A stretch of 64,000 bases of DNA from Epidermidibacterium keratini (GTDB taxonomy: Bacteria; Actinomycetota; Actinomycetes; Mycobacteriales; Antricoccaceae): positions 3,556,067-3,620,066 of the forward strand of contig NZ_CP047156.1 in NCBI RefSeq assembly GCF_009834025.1, given 5' to 3'. The translations under genes and the position numbers were made by a program. The stretch's first letter is position 1. Every line of letters begins with the position of its first letter. Positions 6,336 through 15,186 of this stretch are shown here, in pieces. Under the pieces are notes generated by a model. It had not been told where the DNA came from, made no database searches, and saw only the letters and a program-made list of their open reading frames with translations.

Positions 6336-7697
6336 GTGAGCGAACTCGACCCGAAGCAGGCCCAGGACATCGCACAACGCGTGCGCGAGCAGATGCCGCA
6401 GACCCGCGCCGACCTCGAAGCGCTGACCACGATCCCGAGCGTCTCGCTGGGCTCGTTTGACCAGCAGTACGTCGAAGCGAGTGCCGAACGCGTCGCGGAG
6501 ATGTTGCGCGCCGAAGGGCTGGACGTCGAGATCGTCCGCGAAGGCGGCCGACCCGCAGTGATCGGGCGCGCACCCGCACCGGACGGAGCGCCGACGGTCA
6601 CGCTCTATGCGCATCACGACGTACAGCCCCCGGGTAAGGACGACGACTGGGACAGCCCGCCGTTCGAGCCGACCGAGCGCGACGGGCGCATCTACGCCCG
6701 CGGGATCGCCGACGACAAGGCCGGCGTGATGGCACATATAGCTGCGATCCGCGCGTTCGGCGGTGACCTGCCCGTCGGCCTCAACGTCTTCGTCGAAGGT
6801 GAGGAGGAGATCGGCTCGGCCTCGCTGCCGACCATCCTGCAGAAGCACGCCGATAAGCTCGACGCCGATGCGATCGTGATCGCCGACTCGGGCAACATCG
6901 CGGTGGGTACGCCGTCGCTGACCACCACACTGCGCGGCATGGTGCAGGCCACCGTCACCGTGCGCACCCTCGACCACGCACTGCACTCGGGCATCTTCGG
7001 CGGCCCGGTCCCCGATGCCTCGACCGCTCTCATCCGGCTGCTCGCGACCTTGCACGGGCCGGACGGTGAGGTCGCCGTCGACGGACTCCAGCGCGAGCAG
7101 GCGGCCGACGTACCCCTGCCTGAAGACCGGTTCGCCGCAGAGGCCGGCCTGCTCGACGGGGTCGATCTCATCGGCACCGGCCCGCTCGCCGAACGGCTGT
7201 GGACCGGCCCTGCGCTCACGATAATCGGCACCGACCTGCCGCACCCCGACGCCGTCTCCAACACCCTCCAGCCGGCCGCGACCGCCGTCATCTCGCTGCG
7301 CGTCGCACCGTCGCAGGATCCGCAGGAGGCGTACGACGCGCTCGCGCGGCACCTCACCGAGCACGCGCCGTGGGGCGCGCAGGTCGAGGTCACCATGCCC
7401 GAGGCCGGACCGGGGTTCAGCGCCAGCACCGACTCGGCGGCGTACACCCAAGCCCGCCAAGCGCTGGCTGACGCGTGGCAGACCGAGCCGGTCGACATCG
7501 GCATCGGCGGCTCGATCCCGTTTGTCGCCTCGTTTGCCGAGCGGTTCCCGAACGCCGCGATCCTGATCACCGGCGTCGAGGACCCTGACACCCGCGCGCA
7601 CAGCCCCAACGAGTCGCTGCACCTGGCCGAGTTCGAGAAGGCCTGCCAGGCCGAGGCGATCTTCCTAGCCCGACTCGCGGCGGCGTGCTCCCGATAG
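6336..7697 (+). CDS. M20 family metallodipeptidase
   Basis: The 453-residue zinc peptidase of the ArgE/DapE/CPG2 superfamily probably hydrolyses dipeptides in the cytoplasm. The metal-binding motifs are in order: YAHHDVQP (about residues 92-98), ARGIADDKAG (bridging Asp near 126) and EGEEEIGS (154-161, with the catalytic Glu). The dimerisation domain lies roughly at 200-330. The GTG at 6336 has TAGGGT at 6324-6329, 6 bases upstream, and no ribosome-binding site, so the message is probably leaderless. It ends about 80 bases before smc but is not part of the usual smc cluster. Confidence 0.88.
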   Translation: MSELDPKQAQDIAQRVREQMPQTRADLEALTTIPSVSLGSFDQQYVEASAERVAEMLRAEGLDVEIVREGGRPAVIGRAPAPDGAPTVTLYAHHDVQPPGKDDDWDSPPFEPTERDGRIYARGIADDKAGVMAHIAAIRAFGGDLPVGLNVFVEGEEEIGSASLPTILQKHADKLDADAIVIADSGNIAVGTPSLTTTLRGMVQATVTVRTLDHALHSGIFGGPVPDASTALIRLLATLHGPDGEVAVDGLQREQAADVPLPEDRFAAEAGLLDGVDLIGTGPLAERLWTGPALTIIGTDLPHPDAVSNTLQPAATAVISLRVAPSQDPQEAYDALARHLTEHAPWGAQVEVTMPEAGPGFSASTDSAAYTQARQALADAWQTEPVDIGIGGSIPFVASFAERFPNAAILITGVEDPDTRAHSPNESLHLAEFEKACQAEAIFLARLAAACSR

Positions 7698-7731
7698 CCT
7701 GCACGTCCCCGACGGTGGGCGCAGCGGCGAG

Positions 7732-7737
7732 TACCCT
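7732..7737 (+). promoter_or_regulatory. Candidate smc -10 element
   Basis: TACCCT in the 78-bp gap before smc would give a leader of roughly 32 bases that contains a GGAG ribosome-binding site at 7763-7766. No convincing -35 is seen. Confidence 0.35.
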
Positions 7738-7775
7738 GTGGGGCGCGCAGTGCCAAGCCGTCGTGGAGTGAATAC

Positions 7776-10700
7776 GTGCATCTGAAGAGCCTGACCGTCA
7801 AGGGCTTCAAGTCGTTCGCGTCGTCGACGACCCTGCGCCTGGAACCGGGCGTGACGTGCGTCGTCGGCCCCAACGGCTCGGGCAAGTCCAACGTCGTCGA
7901 CGCGATCTCCTGGGTGCTCGGCGAACAGGGCGCCAAGGCGCTGCGCGGCGGCAAGATGGAAGACGTCATCTTCGCTGGTACGTCGGGACGTGCCCCGCTC
8001 GGGCGCGCCGAGGTCACCCTCACCATCGACAACTCCGACAACGCGCTGCCGATCGACTACACCGAGGTCTCGGTGACCCGCCGCATGTATCGCAGCGGCG
8101 AGAGTGAATACGAGATCAACGGCGACCGCTGCCGGCTCATCGACATCCAGGAGCTGATGTCGGACTCCGGCATCGGCCGCGAGATGCACGTCATCGTGGG
8201 GCAGGGCCAGCTCGACAGCGTCCTGCAGGCCCGCCCAGAAGACCGCCGCGGCTTCATCGAAGAGGCCGCAGGCGTGCTGAAACACCGCAAGCGCAAGGAA
8301 AAGGCGCTGCGCAAGCTCGACGCGATGATGGTCAACCTCAACCGCGTCGCCGACCTCACCGACGAGCTGCGCCGCCAGCTCAAGCCGCTGGGCAAGCAGG
8401 CCGACGTCGCCCGCCGCGCCGCCACCATCCAGGCCGACGTGCGCGACTCGCGACTTCGGCTGCTCGCCGACGACCTGGTCACGATGACCTCCACGGTCGA
8501 GCGGGAGGTCGCCGACGAGACCGCGATGCGCGAGCGGCGTACGGCGGTCGAGGCCGAACTCGCACAGGCGACCACCCGCGAGAGCGAGATCGACGAGGCG
8601 CTCGCCGCCGACGCGCCAGCGCTCAACGAGGCGCAGCAGGCGTTCTTCCGGCTGTCCGGGCTCGCCGAGCGGCTGCGCGGCACGATCTCGCTGGCCGCGG
8701 AGCGCCACCGCAACCTGAGTACGCCGCTGGAAGACCCGGCAAGCGCGCGCGATCCCGAGGAGCTGGAAAAGCAGGCCGCCGCGTTCGGCGAGGAGCTGGA
8801 GCGGCTGCGCGCCGAGCTGGAGACCGACCGCGCCCGACTTGCCGAGCTTGGCAACGAGCGCGGCGAAGCCGAGGTGTCGCTGAAGGCAGCCGAGGACCGG
8901 CACGTTGCCGCCGTGCGCGCGATCGCCGACCGGCGCGAGGGCCTCGCCAAGCTCACCGGGCAGGTCAACACGCTGCGCGCCCGCGCCAGCAGCTCCGAGG
9001 AGGAGATCGCGCGGCTGTCAGCCTCGCTCACCGACGCGGTCGCGCGGGCCGAAAGCGCCCAGGAGAAGTTCGAGGCGCTGCAGTCCTCGGTCGACGACCT
9101 CAGCGACGGCGAGGTCGACCTCGACGAGAAGCACGAGAGCGCGACCGCCGAGCACGAGCAAGCCGCCGCCAAGGTCGCGGAGGTCGCCGCCGCACTGCAG
9201 GAGGCCAAGCAGGAGGTCGGCACCTGGACAGTCCGCCGCGACGCGCTCGCGCAGGGACTGAAGACCAAGGACGGCAGCAAGGCACTGCTCGATGCCGGTG
9301 ACTCGCTGCCCGGCGTACTCGGCGCCCTCGCCGGACTCATCACCGTCGAGCCAGGATCCGAAGCCGCCGTCGCTGCCGCGCTGGGCGCGCTCGCCGATGC
9401 CACCGTCGTACGCCGCTACGACGACGCGGCGCAGGCGATCGAGCACCTGAAGTCCGGTGATGCCGGGCAAGCCTCCGTCGTCGTGGCCGATGCTCGCGGC
9501 GATCGCGCCGGATGGCCGGCGCTCGCCGGCGGGGCGCGCTGGGCGCTCGATGCCGTGCGCGCTGACGACGAGTACGCCGGGATGCTGACCGCCGTACTCG
9601 ACCGCGTCGCCATCGTCGATGACCTCGACAGCGCCGCTCGGCTGGCCGCCGAGCACCCCGGAGTCCGTGCGGTCACCGTCGACGGTGACGTGGTGGGCGG
9701 GGGATCCGCGCGCGGTGGGTCGCAGGCCGCGCCGTCGGTCATCGAGGTGCGCGCCGCGGTCGACGAGGCCGATGCCGCCCGCGCCAAGGCGCAGGGTCAG
9801 GTCGACGAGCTCGAGAAGCAGCTCGCCGAGGCCAAGTCGGTCGAGGACTCGCGCGCCGATCAGGTCGCCGAGACGCTCGCGGCGCTGCACGAGTCGGACG
9901 CCCGCATGTCGGCGGTCTCCGAGGAGCTGGCGCAGCTCGCGTCGGCCGCGCGCAACGCCTCGTCGGAGGCCGACCGGCTCACCAAGGGCCAGGAGCACGC
10001 GCAGCGCGCCCGCGCGGAGGCGCTCAGCGGGCTCGCCGAGCTTGAGGAGCGGCTGCGGCTCGCCGAGGAGGCGCCGGCCGAGGAGGAGCCCTCGACGCAG
10101 GAGCGTGACGAGCTGCTCGTGGTCGTCGGCAACCTGCGCCAGCAGGAGGTCGACCTGCGGCTGGGCGTGCGTACGTCGGAGGAACGCGTCGAGGCGCTGA
10201 CCGGACGCGTCCGATCGCTGCAGCGCTCGGCCGAAAACGAGCGGGCCGCGGCAGCGCGGCTGGCCAAGCAACGCGAACAGCGGGCGCGTGGCGCCGCGGT
10301 CGCCGCCGACGTACAGCAGGCGGCTGAACATGTGCTGGCACGCCTGCAAAGTTCGACTGAGCGTGCCGAGCGTGAGCGCGATGCGATCGCTGCCTCGCGG
10401 GTCGAGCGCGAGACCGAGCTGAAGGCCGTGCGGGCACGGCTTCGGGAGCTGGGTGCGGATTTGGAGCGGCTGACCGACGCCGTACACCGCGACGAGGTCG
10501 CGCGCGCCGAGCAGCGACTGCGCATCGACCAGCTGACCGAGCGGGCCAGCGAGGAGTTCGGCATCACCGCCGAGCAGCTCGTCGGCGAATACGGCCCGGA
10601 GGTCGCCGTACCGCCGACCGCAGCTGCCATGGCCGAGGCAGAGGCGAAGGGCGAACCGGTGCCCGAGCCCGCGCCGTACGACCGTGAAATCCAGCGCAAA

Positions 10701-11339
10701 CGAGCCGCTAAGGCCGAAAAAGACCTGGCACTGCTGGGAAAGGTCAACCCGCTTGCGCTGGAGGAGTTCGCCGCGCTCGAGGAGCGTCACCAGTTCCTGT
10801 CCGACCAGCTCGAGGACCTCAAGGCCACCCGGCGCGACCTGCTGACCGTCGTACAAGACGTCGACGCGCGCATCCTCGAGGTGTTCAGCTCGGCGTACGC
10901 CGACGTCGCTCGCGAGTTCGAGATCGTCTTCAAGACGCTGTTTCCCGGCGGCTCGGGACGGCTCGTGCTCACCGACCCGGACAACCTGCTGACGACCGGC
11001 ATCGAGGTCGAGGCGCGGCCGCCGGGCAAGAAGATCAAGCGGCTGTCGCTGCTGTCCGGCGGCGAGCGCTCGCTGACCGCGGTCGCGCTGCTCGTCGCGA
11101 TCTTCCGCGCCAGGCCCAGCCCGTTCTACGTCATGGACGAGGTCGAGGCGGCACTCGACGACGTCAACCTCGGCCGGCTCATCACGCTGTTTGAGCAGCT
11201 GCGCGAGTCCAGCCAGCTGATCATCATCACCCACCAGAAGCGCACGATGGAGATCGCCGACGCGCTCTATGGCGTGACGATGCGCGGTGACGGCATCACC
11301 CAGGTGATCTCGCAGCGCATCCGCGAGCACGCCTCCTAA
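7776..11339 (+). CDS. smc: Chromosome segregation ATPase SMC
   Basis: The protein has 1187 residues, the usual bacterial SMC length. It forms the ATP-driven condensin ring with ScpA and ScpB that compacts and segregates the chromosome. The Walker A is GPNGSGKSN (31-39). Heptad-rich, Arg/Glu/Ala-rich coiled coil covers about 170-500 and 665-1010, separated by a Gly/Val-rich hinge around 505-660 that includes GDVVGGGSARGG. The ABC signature LSGGERSLTA is near 1092, and Walker B VMDEVEAALDD is near 1119. The start is GTG with GGAG upstream. In relatives mutM and rnc precede it; here that side is replaced by accessory genes. Confidence 0.97.
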   Translation: MHLKSLTVKGFKSFASSTTLRLEPGVTCVVGPNGSGKSNVVDAISWVLGEQGAKALRGGKMEDVIFAGTSGRAPLGRAEVTLTIDNSDNALPIDYTEVSVTRRMYRSGESEYEINGDRCRLIDIQELMSDSGIGREMHVIVGQGQLDSVLQARPEDRRGFIEEAAGVLKHRKRKEKALRKLDAMMVNLNRVADLTDELRRQLKPLGKQADVARRAATIQADVRDSRLRLLADDLVTMTSTVEREVADETAMRERRTAVEAELAQATTRESEIDEALAADAPALNEAQQAFFRLSGLAERLRGTISLAAERHRNLSTPLEDPASARDPEELEKQAAAFGEELERLRAELETDRARLAELGNERGEAEVSLKAAEDRHVAAVRAIADRREGLAKLTGQVNTLRARASSSEEEIARLSASLTDAVARAESAQEKFEALQSSVDDLSDGEVDLDEKHESATAEHEQAAAKVAEVAAALQEAKQEVGTWTVRRDALAQGLKTKDGSKALLDAGDSLPGVLGALAGLITVEPGSEAAVAAALGALADATVVRRYDDAAQAIEHLKSGDAGQASVVVADARGDRAGWPALAGGARWALDAVRADDEYAGMLTAVLDRVAIVDDLDSAARLAAEHPGVRAVTVDGDVVGGGSARGGSQAAPSVIEVRAAVDEADAARAKAQGQVDELEKQLAEAKSVEDSRADQVAETLAALHESDARMSAVSEELAQLASAARNASSEADRLTKGQEHAQRARAEALSGLAELEERLRLAEEAPAEEEPSTQERDELLVVVGNLRQQEVDLRLGVRTSEERVEALTGRVRSLQRSAENERAAAARLAKQREQRARGAAVAADVQQAAEHVLARLQSSTERAERERDAIAASRVERETELKAVRARLRELGADLERLTDAVHRDEVARAEQRLRIDQLTERASEEFGITAEQLVGEYGPEVAVPPTAAAMAEAEAKGEPVPEPAPYDREIQRKRAAKAEKDLALLGKVNPLALEEFAALEERHQFLSDQLEDLKATRRDLLTVVQDVDARILEVFSSAYADVAREFEIVFKTLFPGGSGRLVLTDPDNLLTTGIEVEARPPGKKIKRLSLLSGGERSLTAVALLVAIFRARPSPFYVMDEVEAALDDVNLGRLITLFEQLRESSQLIIITHQKRTMEIADALYGVTMRGDGITQVISQRIREHAS

Positions 11340-11350
11340 CCACTAAGGCC

Positions 11351-11409
11351 ACCTGCGGCACGTTTGTGCTGTCTCTGGACGCTGGAGGCAGCACAAACCT
11401 GCCGCAGGT
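11351..11409. repeat. Dispersed hairpin element, copy C, with adjacent TGTGGATAA box
   Basis: The arms are ACCTGCGGCACGTTTGTGCTG on the left; the right arm is its complement except for one C/G difference. A perfect DnaA-box-like TGTGGATAA follows at 11419-11427. It lies between smc and ftsY. Copy D at 14181 is the same subfamily with the differing base on the opposite arm. Confidence 0.8.
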
Positions 11410-11469
11410 CGCGCGGGGTGTGGATAACTCGCCTCGCGCGTGGACCGTCCGCGGTCCGGCGGGAGCGCC

Positions 11470-11475
11470 TAGGCT
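11470..11475 (+). promoter_or_regulatory. Candidate ftsY -10 element
   Basis: TAGGCT lies 47 bases before the ftsY ATG. It would give ftsY a promoter of its own downstream of hairpin copy C. The same hexamer serves several other genes in the window. Confidence 0.35.
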
Positions 11476-11522
11476 GGAGCGGTCCGCTTCGCAAACCGAA
11501 CTTCGAGGAACTGCTGACTGTC

Positions 11523-13076
11523 ATGGAATGGCTGATCATCTCGCTGGCGATCCTGCTCGTGCTCATCCTGGGCGGCGTCGGATACGTCATCGACAAGGGA
11601 CGCAAGGTCAAGCGGCTCACCGATAAGCCCGAGGTCGCACCGCGGCTGGACAAGAAGTCCGATCGGGGGAGTACGCCGGACGGCACCGGGACCGCGACCA
11701 AGACGCGACCGGGCACGAAGGCGACTGGGACGAAGCCGACGTCCAAGCCGGGCACTAAACCGGCCACGAAGACGACCGGCAAGCCCACCTCGACGAAGCC
11801 GACCTCGACCAAGCCGAGTACGACGAAGCCAGGCACGAAGCCGACCCCGACGAAGCCGCCCACTACGCCGACGCCGCCGGTCACCGACTCCGCGGCATCG
11901 ACCACGGCCGACGAGGCGACCGTCGACGGGACGACCGTTGACGAGACCACGGCCAATGAGGCGACCGTAGACGGAACGACGGTCGACGAGACCACGACCG
12001 CAGACCCGGCCGCCACGAACGCAGTCGATGACTCCAGCACCATCGAGGTCCCCGACAGCCCGGCCGGCATCAACGACACGATCGCCCCGCCGGAGCCCGA
12101 GCTCGAAGCCGAACCAGAACCAGAACCAGAACCCGAGCTGGACACCCCGCCGTCGACCGTGGGCCGGATGGGGCGCCTGCGCGACCGGCTGGCCCGCTCG
12201 AACTCGGCCTTCGGGCGTGGTTTGCTCGCGGTCATCTCCAAGGACGAGATGACCGAGGACGACTGGGAAGACCTCGAGGACTCGCTGCTGCAGGCCGACG
12301 TCGGTGTCGCGGCCGCGACCCACATCGTCGAGCAGCTGCGCACCAAGTCGATGGTCGAGGGCGCCCGCTCCTCCGAGCAGATCAAGGCGCTGCTGGCCGC
12401 CGAGCTCACTGAGGCGCTTGGTGCCGACTGGGACCGCTCGCTGACCACCAACCGTGACGATGGCCCCGCGGTCGTGATGGTCGTCGGCGTCAACGGCACC
12501 GGCAAGACCACCACGTGCGGCAAGCTCGCCCGCGTGCTCGTCGGCGACGGCAACACCGTGCTGATGGGCGCCGCCGACACCTTCCGTGCCGCTGCGGCCG
12601 ACCAGCTCGCCACCTGGGGCGAGCGCGTCGGGGTCGACGTCGTACGCGGCCCCGAGGGCGCCGATCCCGCATCCGTCGCCTTCGACGCGGTCAAGGCGGG
12701 CAAGGCTCAGGGCATCGACACGGTGCTCGTCGATACCGCCGGACGGCTGCACACCAAGTCCGGGCTGATGGACGAGCTCGGCAAGGTCAAGCGCGTCATC
12801 GAGAAGCAGGGCCCGGTCGACGAGACGCTGCTGGTGCTCGATGCCACGACCGGCCAAAACGGCCTCGTGCAGGCCCGGGTCTTCACCGACGTCGTCGACG
12901 TCACCGGCGTCGTACTCACCAAGCTCGACGGCTCGGCCAAGGGCGGCATCGTGATCGCCGTCCAAAACGAGCTCGGCGTACCCGTCAAGTACGTCGGGAT
13001 CGGTGAGGGCAAGGACGATCTCGCCCCGTTCGTGCCCGAGGAGTTCGTCGACGGTCTGCTACAGACCGGATCGTGA
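11523..13076 (+). CDS. ftsY: Signal recognition particle receptor FtsY
   Basis: The protein has 517 residues. It is the GTPase that docks SRP-ribosome complexes at the membrane. It begins with a membrane segment (residues 3-22), followed by a long low-complexity Thr/Lys/Pro linker (about 30-130), a duplicated ATVDGTTVDETT block, and an acidic EPELEAEPEPEPEPELD run (about 194-210). The NG domain follows with G1 GVNGTGKTTT (about 321-330), DTFRAAA, DTAGR and TKLDGSAKGG. I placed the start at the ATG at 11523; longer in-frame starts would run into hairpin copy C. The transmembrane anchor is typical of actinobacterial FtsY. Confidence 0.95.
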   Translation: MEWLIISLAILLVLILGGVGYVIDKGRKVKRLTDKPEVAPRLDKKSDRGSTPDGTGTATKTRPGTKATGTKPTSKPGTKPATKTTGKPTSTKPTSTKPSTTKPGTKPTPTKPPTTPTPPVTDSAASTTADEATVDGTTVDETTANEATVDGTTVDETTTADPAATNAVDDSSTIEVPDSPAGINDTIAPPEPELEAEPEPEPEPELDTPPSTVGRMGRLRDRLARSNSAFGRGLLAVISKDEMTEDDWEDLEDSLLQADVGVAAATHIVEQLRTKSMVEGARSSEQIKALLAAELTEALGADWDRSLTTNRDDGPAVVMVVGVNGTGKTTTCGKLARVLVGDGNTVLMGAADTFRAAAADQLATWGERVGVDVVRGPEGADPASVAFDAVKAGKAQGIDTVLVDTAGRLHTKSGLMDELGKVKRVIEKQGPVDETLLVLDATTGQNGLVQARVFTDVVDVTGVVLTKLDGSAKGGIVIAVQNELGVPVKYVGIGEGKDDLAPFVPEEFVDGLLQTGS

Positions 13077-13188
13077 CGATTCTCTACTCGGCACGCGGCG
13101 CCTACCGGCAGTCCTCACAGGTTGAAATGGCACTATGAGCGGCAAGCAACGCCGGTGACGCTGCGCCGGCCGGAGATGAAAGAAGTCA

Positions 13189-14112
13189 ATGGCGAACTCG
13201 AACAAGAAGCGCAACACCGGCGGCACGGGAGCCTCGGCCGGCAAGGACGCGGCTAAGAAGGCCGCCGCCGGTGCCAAGGCGAGTACGGCGAAGTCCGGCT
13301 CGCAGAACCGTCCGAGCGGCAAGGGCGGGGCGGTAAAGGTAGGCGACACCCCCAAGCGGACCAAGTCCAACGCGGGCAAGCCGTCCGGACGCGGTGCCTC
13401 GGGCAGCTCGAAGGCCGTCGCAGATGCGCGCAAGGCGGCCTCGCGCTCCGGCAGCCAGCTGTGGCTGTGGGTCGGCGCGGCGGTCGTCGTCGTGGCCCTC
13501 GCGGTCGCCGGCGTCATCGCGATCAACAACCGCAGCGACGAGGCCAGCGCCCTTCCCGACGGCTTCCCGCAGGGCCAGCTCGTCGACAACAACACCCTGG
13601 TGTACGGCGATGACTCGGCTCCGGCGAAGGTCGACTGGTGGGTCGACCTGCTGTGCCCGGCCTGCCGCCAGTTCGAGACCGCCGCGGCCGAGACGATCGA
13701 GAAGGCCGTCGCCGACGGCAAGGCCCAGCTGCGCGTGCACCCCGTCAACATCCTCGAGCAGCAGTCGAACCCGCCCGGCTACTCGACGCGCGCCGGCAGC
13801 GCCGTCATGTGCGCCGCCGAGAGCGGCAAGTCCTACCAGCTCATGAAGACGCTCTACGAGGAGCAGCCGGCAGAGGGCGGCCCGGGACTGACCGACGGCG
13901 AGCTCGTAGACATGGCCACCGGAGGCAGCGTGGGCGCGCCGTCGAGCATCGAGCAGTGCATCACCGACGGCACCTACGCCGACTCGGTCAACGGCAACAC
14001 CCAGCAGTTCGACACCAACGGCTTCACCGGTACGCCGACCGTCCTGGTCAACGACCAGCAGACGCAGGGCGTCGACGCGATGTCGAGCGCGATCGAGGCA
14101 GCCCAGGGCTAA
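13189..14112 (+). CDS. Membrane-anchored DsbA-like thioredoxin-fold protein
   Basis: The protein has 307 residues. Residues 1-92 are a basic, Lys/Gly/Ala/Ser-rich cytoplasmic tail. One membrane helix (LWLWVGAAVVVVALAVAGVIAI) follows, then an extracytoplasmic thioredoxin-like domain with the redox motif CPAC (C156, C159) and the cis-Pro region FTGTPTVLV. A second cysteine pair (MCAAE and EQCITDG) may form a structural disulfide. It probably oxidises or isomerises disulfides in exported proteins. It lies directly after ftsY and ends in a strong hairpin terminator. Confidence 0.85.
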   Translation: MANSNKKRNTGGTGASAGKDAAKKAAAGAKASTAKSGSQNRPSGKGGAVKVGDTPKRTKSNAGKPSGRGASGSSKAVADARKAASRSGSQLWLWVGAAVVVVALAVAGVIAINNRSDEASALPDGFPQGQLVDNNTLVYGDDSAPAKVDWWVDLLCPACRQFETAAAETIEKAVADGKAQLRVHPVNILEQQSNPPGYSTRAGSAVMCAAESGKSYQLMKTLYEEQPAEGGPGLTDGELVDMATGGSVGAPSSIEQCITDGTYADSVNGNTQQFDTNGFTGTPTVLVNDQQTQGVDAMSSAIEAAQG

Positions 14113-14130
14113 CCGCAGCCCGATCACCAA

Positions 14131-14171
14131 GCCGACGGCCGGTCCCGCATGTCGCGGGGCCGGCCGTCGGC
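14131..14171 (+). terminator. Hairpin terminator after the DsbA-like gene
   Basis: An 18-bp GC-rich stem (GCCGACGGCCGGTCCCGC and its complement, with one G-U pair) has a five-base loop and no T-tract, as is common for actinobacterial terminators. Hairpin copy D begins 10 bases later. Confidence 0.7.
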
Positions 14172-14180
14172 ATCGTGCGA

Positions 14181-14243
14181 CCACCTGCGGCAGGTTTGTG
14201 CTGGCTCTAGGCCCTCTAGGGGGCACAAACGTGCCGCAGGTGG
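14181..14243. repeat. Dispersed hairpin element, copy D, with adjacent TGTGGATAA box
   Basis: Arms CCACCTGCGGCAGGTTTGTGC and the near-complement form a long stem. TGTGGATAA follows at 14251-14259, on the same side and at nearly the same distance (8 versus 10 bases) as in copy C. The single C/G difference between arms is swapped relative to copy C. It sits between converging genes. Confidence 0.8.
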
Positions 14244-14291
14244 CTGGGGTTGTGGATAAAGCCGGGGTACGCCGGGCCAGCTGCGCGTGGG

Positions 14292-15176
14292 TTAGTCGCG
14301 GGTGCGGTAGTCGCTCCGGCCCCACCCGTCGCGGACATGGCGCGGGATGAGGCTGACGAACTCGGCGAGTACGTCGGCGCACAGCAGCACCCGCTCGCGC
14401 TGAGCGACCGGCGGCCCGACGACGGCGGCGTACTCGCGGTCGATGACAAACCAGTGCTCACGCGGCAGCCGGCTCAGGCACTGCGCCGCGCGGGGGTGCA
14501 GCAGCGCAGAGGCATATCGAGCGAACTCGTCGTGCCGCACGCCGTCGCCGACATCGCCGCCCGACGATGAGCCAAAGACCCGGAACCGTCGGTTGAAGCC
14601 CTCGTGCTCGATGTCCACGTCGGTGTTCCTGGGAGCAACGTGCGTGCGATTCTCCTCGACGACCAGCAGCCGGGGCAACAACGGGCCAGTCGGCATTGAC
14701 CAGATCGCGACGTCCGGCTCAATCTGCTCCCGGGGGCCAAACCTCAGGCGCGAGCGGACGCCGCCGATGTTGACGAGCAGGTCGGCTGCCGAGGCGCCGG
14801 CCGGGACGCGCCGGCTTGCCACGATGTGGGCGGGAAATCGGTCGGCGAGGTTCTCCGTCCCGACTCGGGTGCTCATGATGTCGCGGGCACGGTCGTGATC
14901 CGGCGGAATCTGCGGGAGATCAGCGAGCTGTTCGCCGGCAAACGCCCGTCGCGCCCGCCAGTGCGCTACCCGCTCGGCGACGAATGCGCCGATCATCCCG
15001 ACCATGACCAGAACCGCACCAACGAGGCCGACGGCTTTGATCGCGGTGCTGTCCCGGCCGGTGCGCAGCAACACGACCGCGCCGCCGAGCAACGGGGCGC
15101 CGGCCGCGGCAACCAGCAAGAACCGGCGCCTGGTTCGCCCCGCGTCAGGCACCTCGCTGCACTTGTCGATACTCAC
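14292..15176 (-). CDS. Tandem-paralog membrane protein, member 1 (DUF3137-like)
   Basis: The protein has 294 residues if started at the GTG at 15176, just after the stop of the next gene; an in-frame ATG at 15221 would overlap it. Two N-terminal membrane segments (FLLVAAAGAPLLGGAVVLL and AVGLVGAVLVMVGMIGAFV) are followed by a cytoplasmic domain. That domain has the signature FNRRFRV, YASALLHPRAA, a W/F-VIDR strand and a terminal WG-x-SDYR. It is the most diverged of four tandem copies: it reads EHEGFNRRF rather than EEFNRRF and lacks the RGxSxI block. Function is unknown; the FNRRF/ALLHPR part resembles DUF3137 proteins. Confidence 0.7.
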   Translation of the reverse strand: MSIDKCSEVPDAGRTRRRFLLVAAAGAPLLGGAVVLLRTGRDSTAIKAVGLVGAVLVMVGMIGAFVAERVAHWRARRAFAGEQLADLPQIPPDHDRARDIMSTRVGTENLADRFPAHIVASRRVPAGASAADLLVNIGGVRSRLRFGPREQIEPDVAIWSMPTGPLLPRLLVVEENRTHVAPRNTDVDIEHEGFNRRFRVFGSSSGGDVGDGVRHDEFARYASALLHPRAAQCLSRLPREHWFVIDREYAAVVGPPVAQRERVLLCADVLAEFVSLIPRHVRDGWGRSDYRTRD

Positions 15177-15186
15177 GGCCGGCCCG

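Noticed and set aside
6186-7622. Long minus-strand frame opposite the M20 peptidase
   Set aside because: Antisense shadow: all conserved motifs lie on the plus strand, and the minus protein is Arg/Gly/Asp-rich noise.
9018-11330. Minus-strand open frame of 770 codons opposite smc
   Set aside because: It is a shadow of the high-GC smc coding frame. The translated protein is compositionally odd and matches no family, while smc is unambiguous.
11469-12965. 498-codon minus-strand frame opposite ftsY
   Set aside because: It mirrors the low-complexity ftsY linker and NG domain and carries no independent signal.
14249-14260. DnaA-box-like TGTGGATAA sites as evidence of oriC
   Set aside because: Only three isolated boxes lie in 64 kb, two of them tied to hairpins, with no dnaA, dnaN or AT-rich unwinding region. 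They are not an origin.
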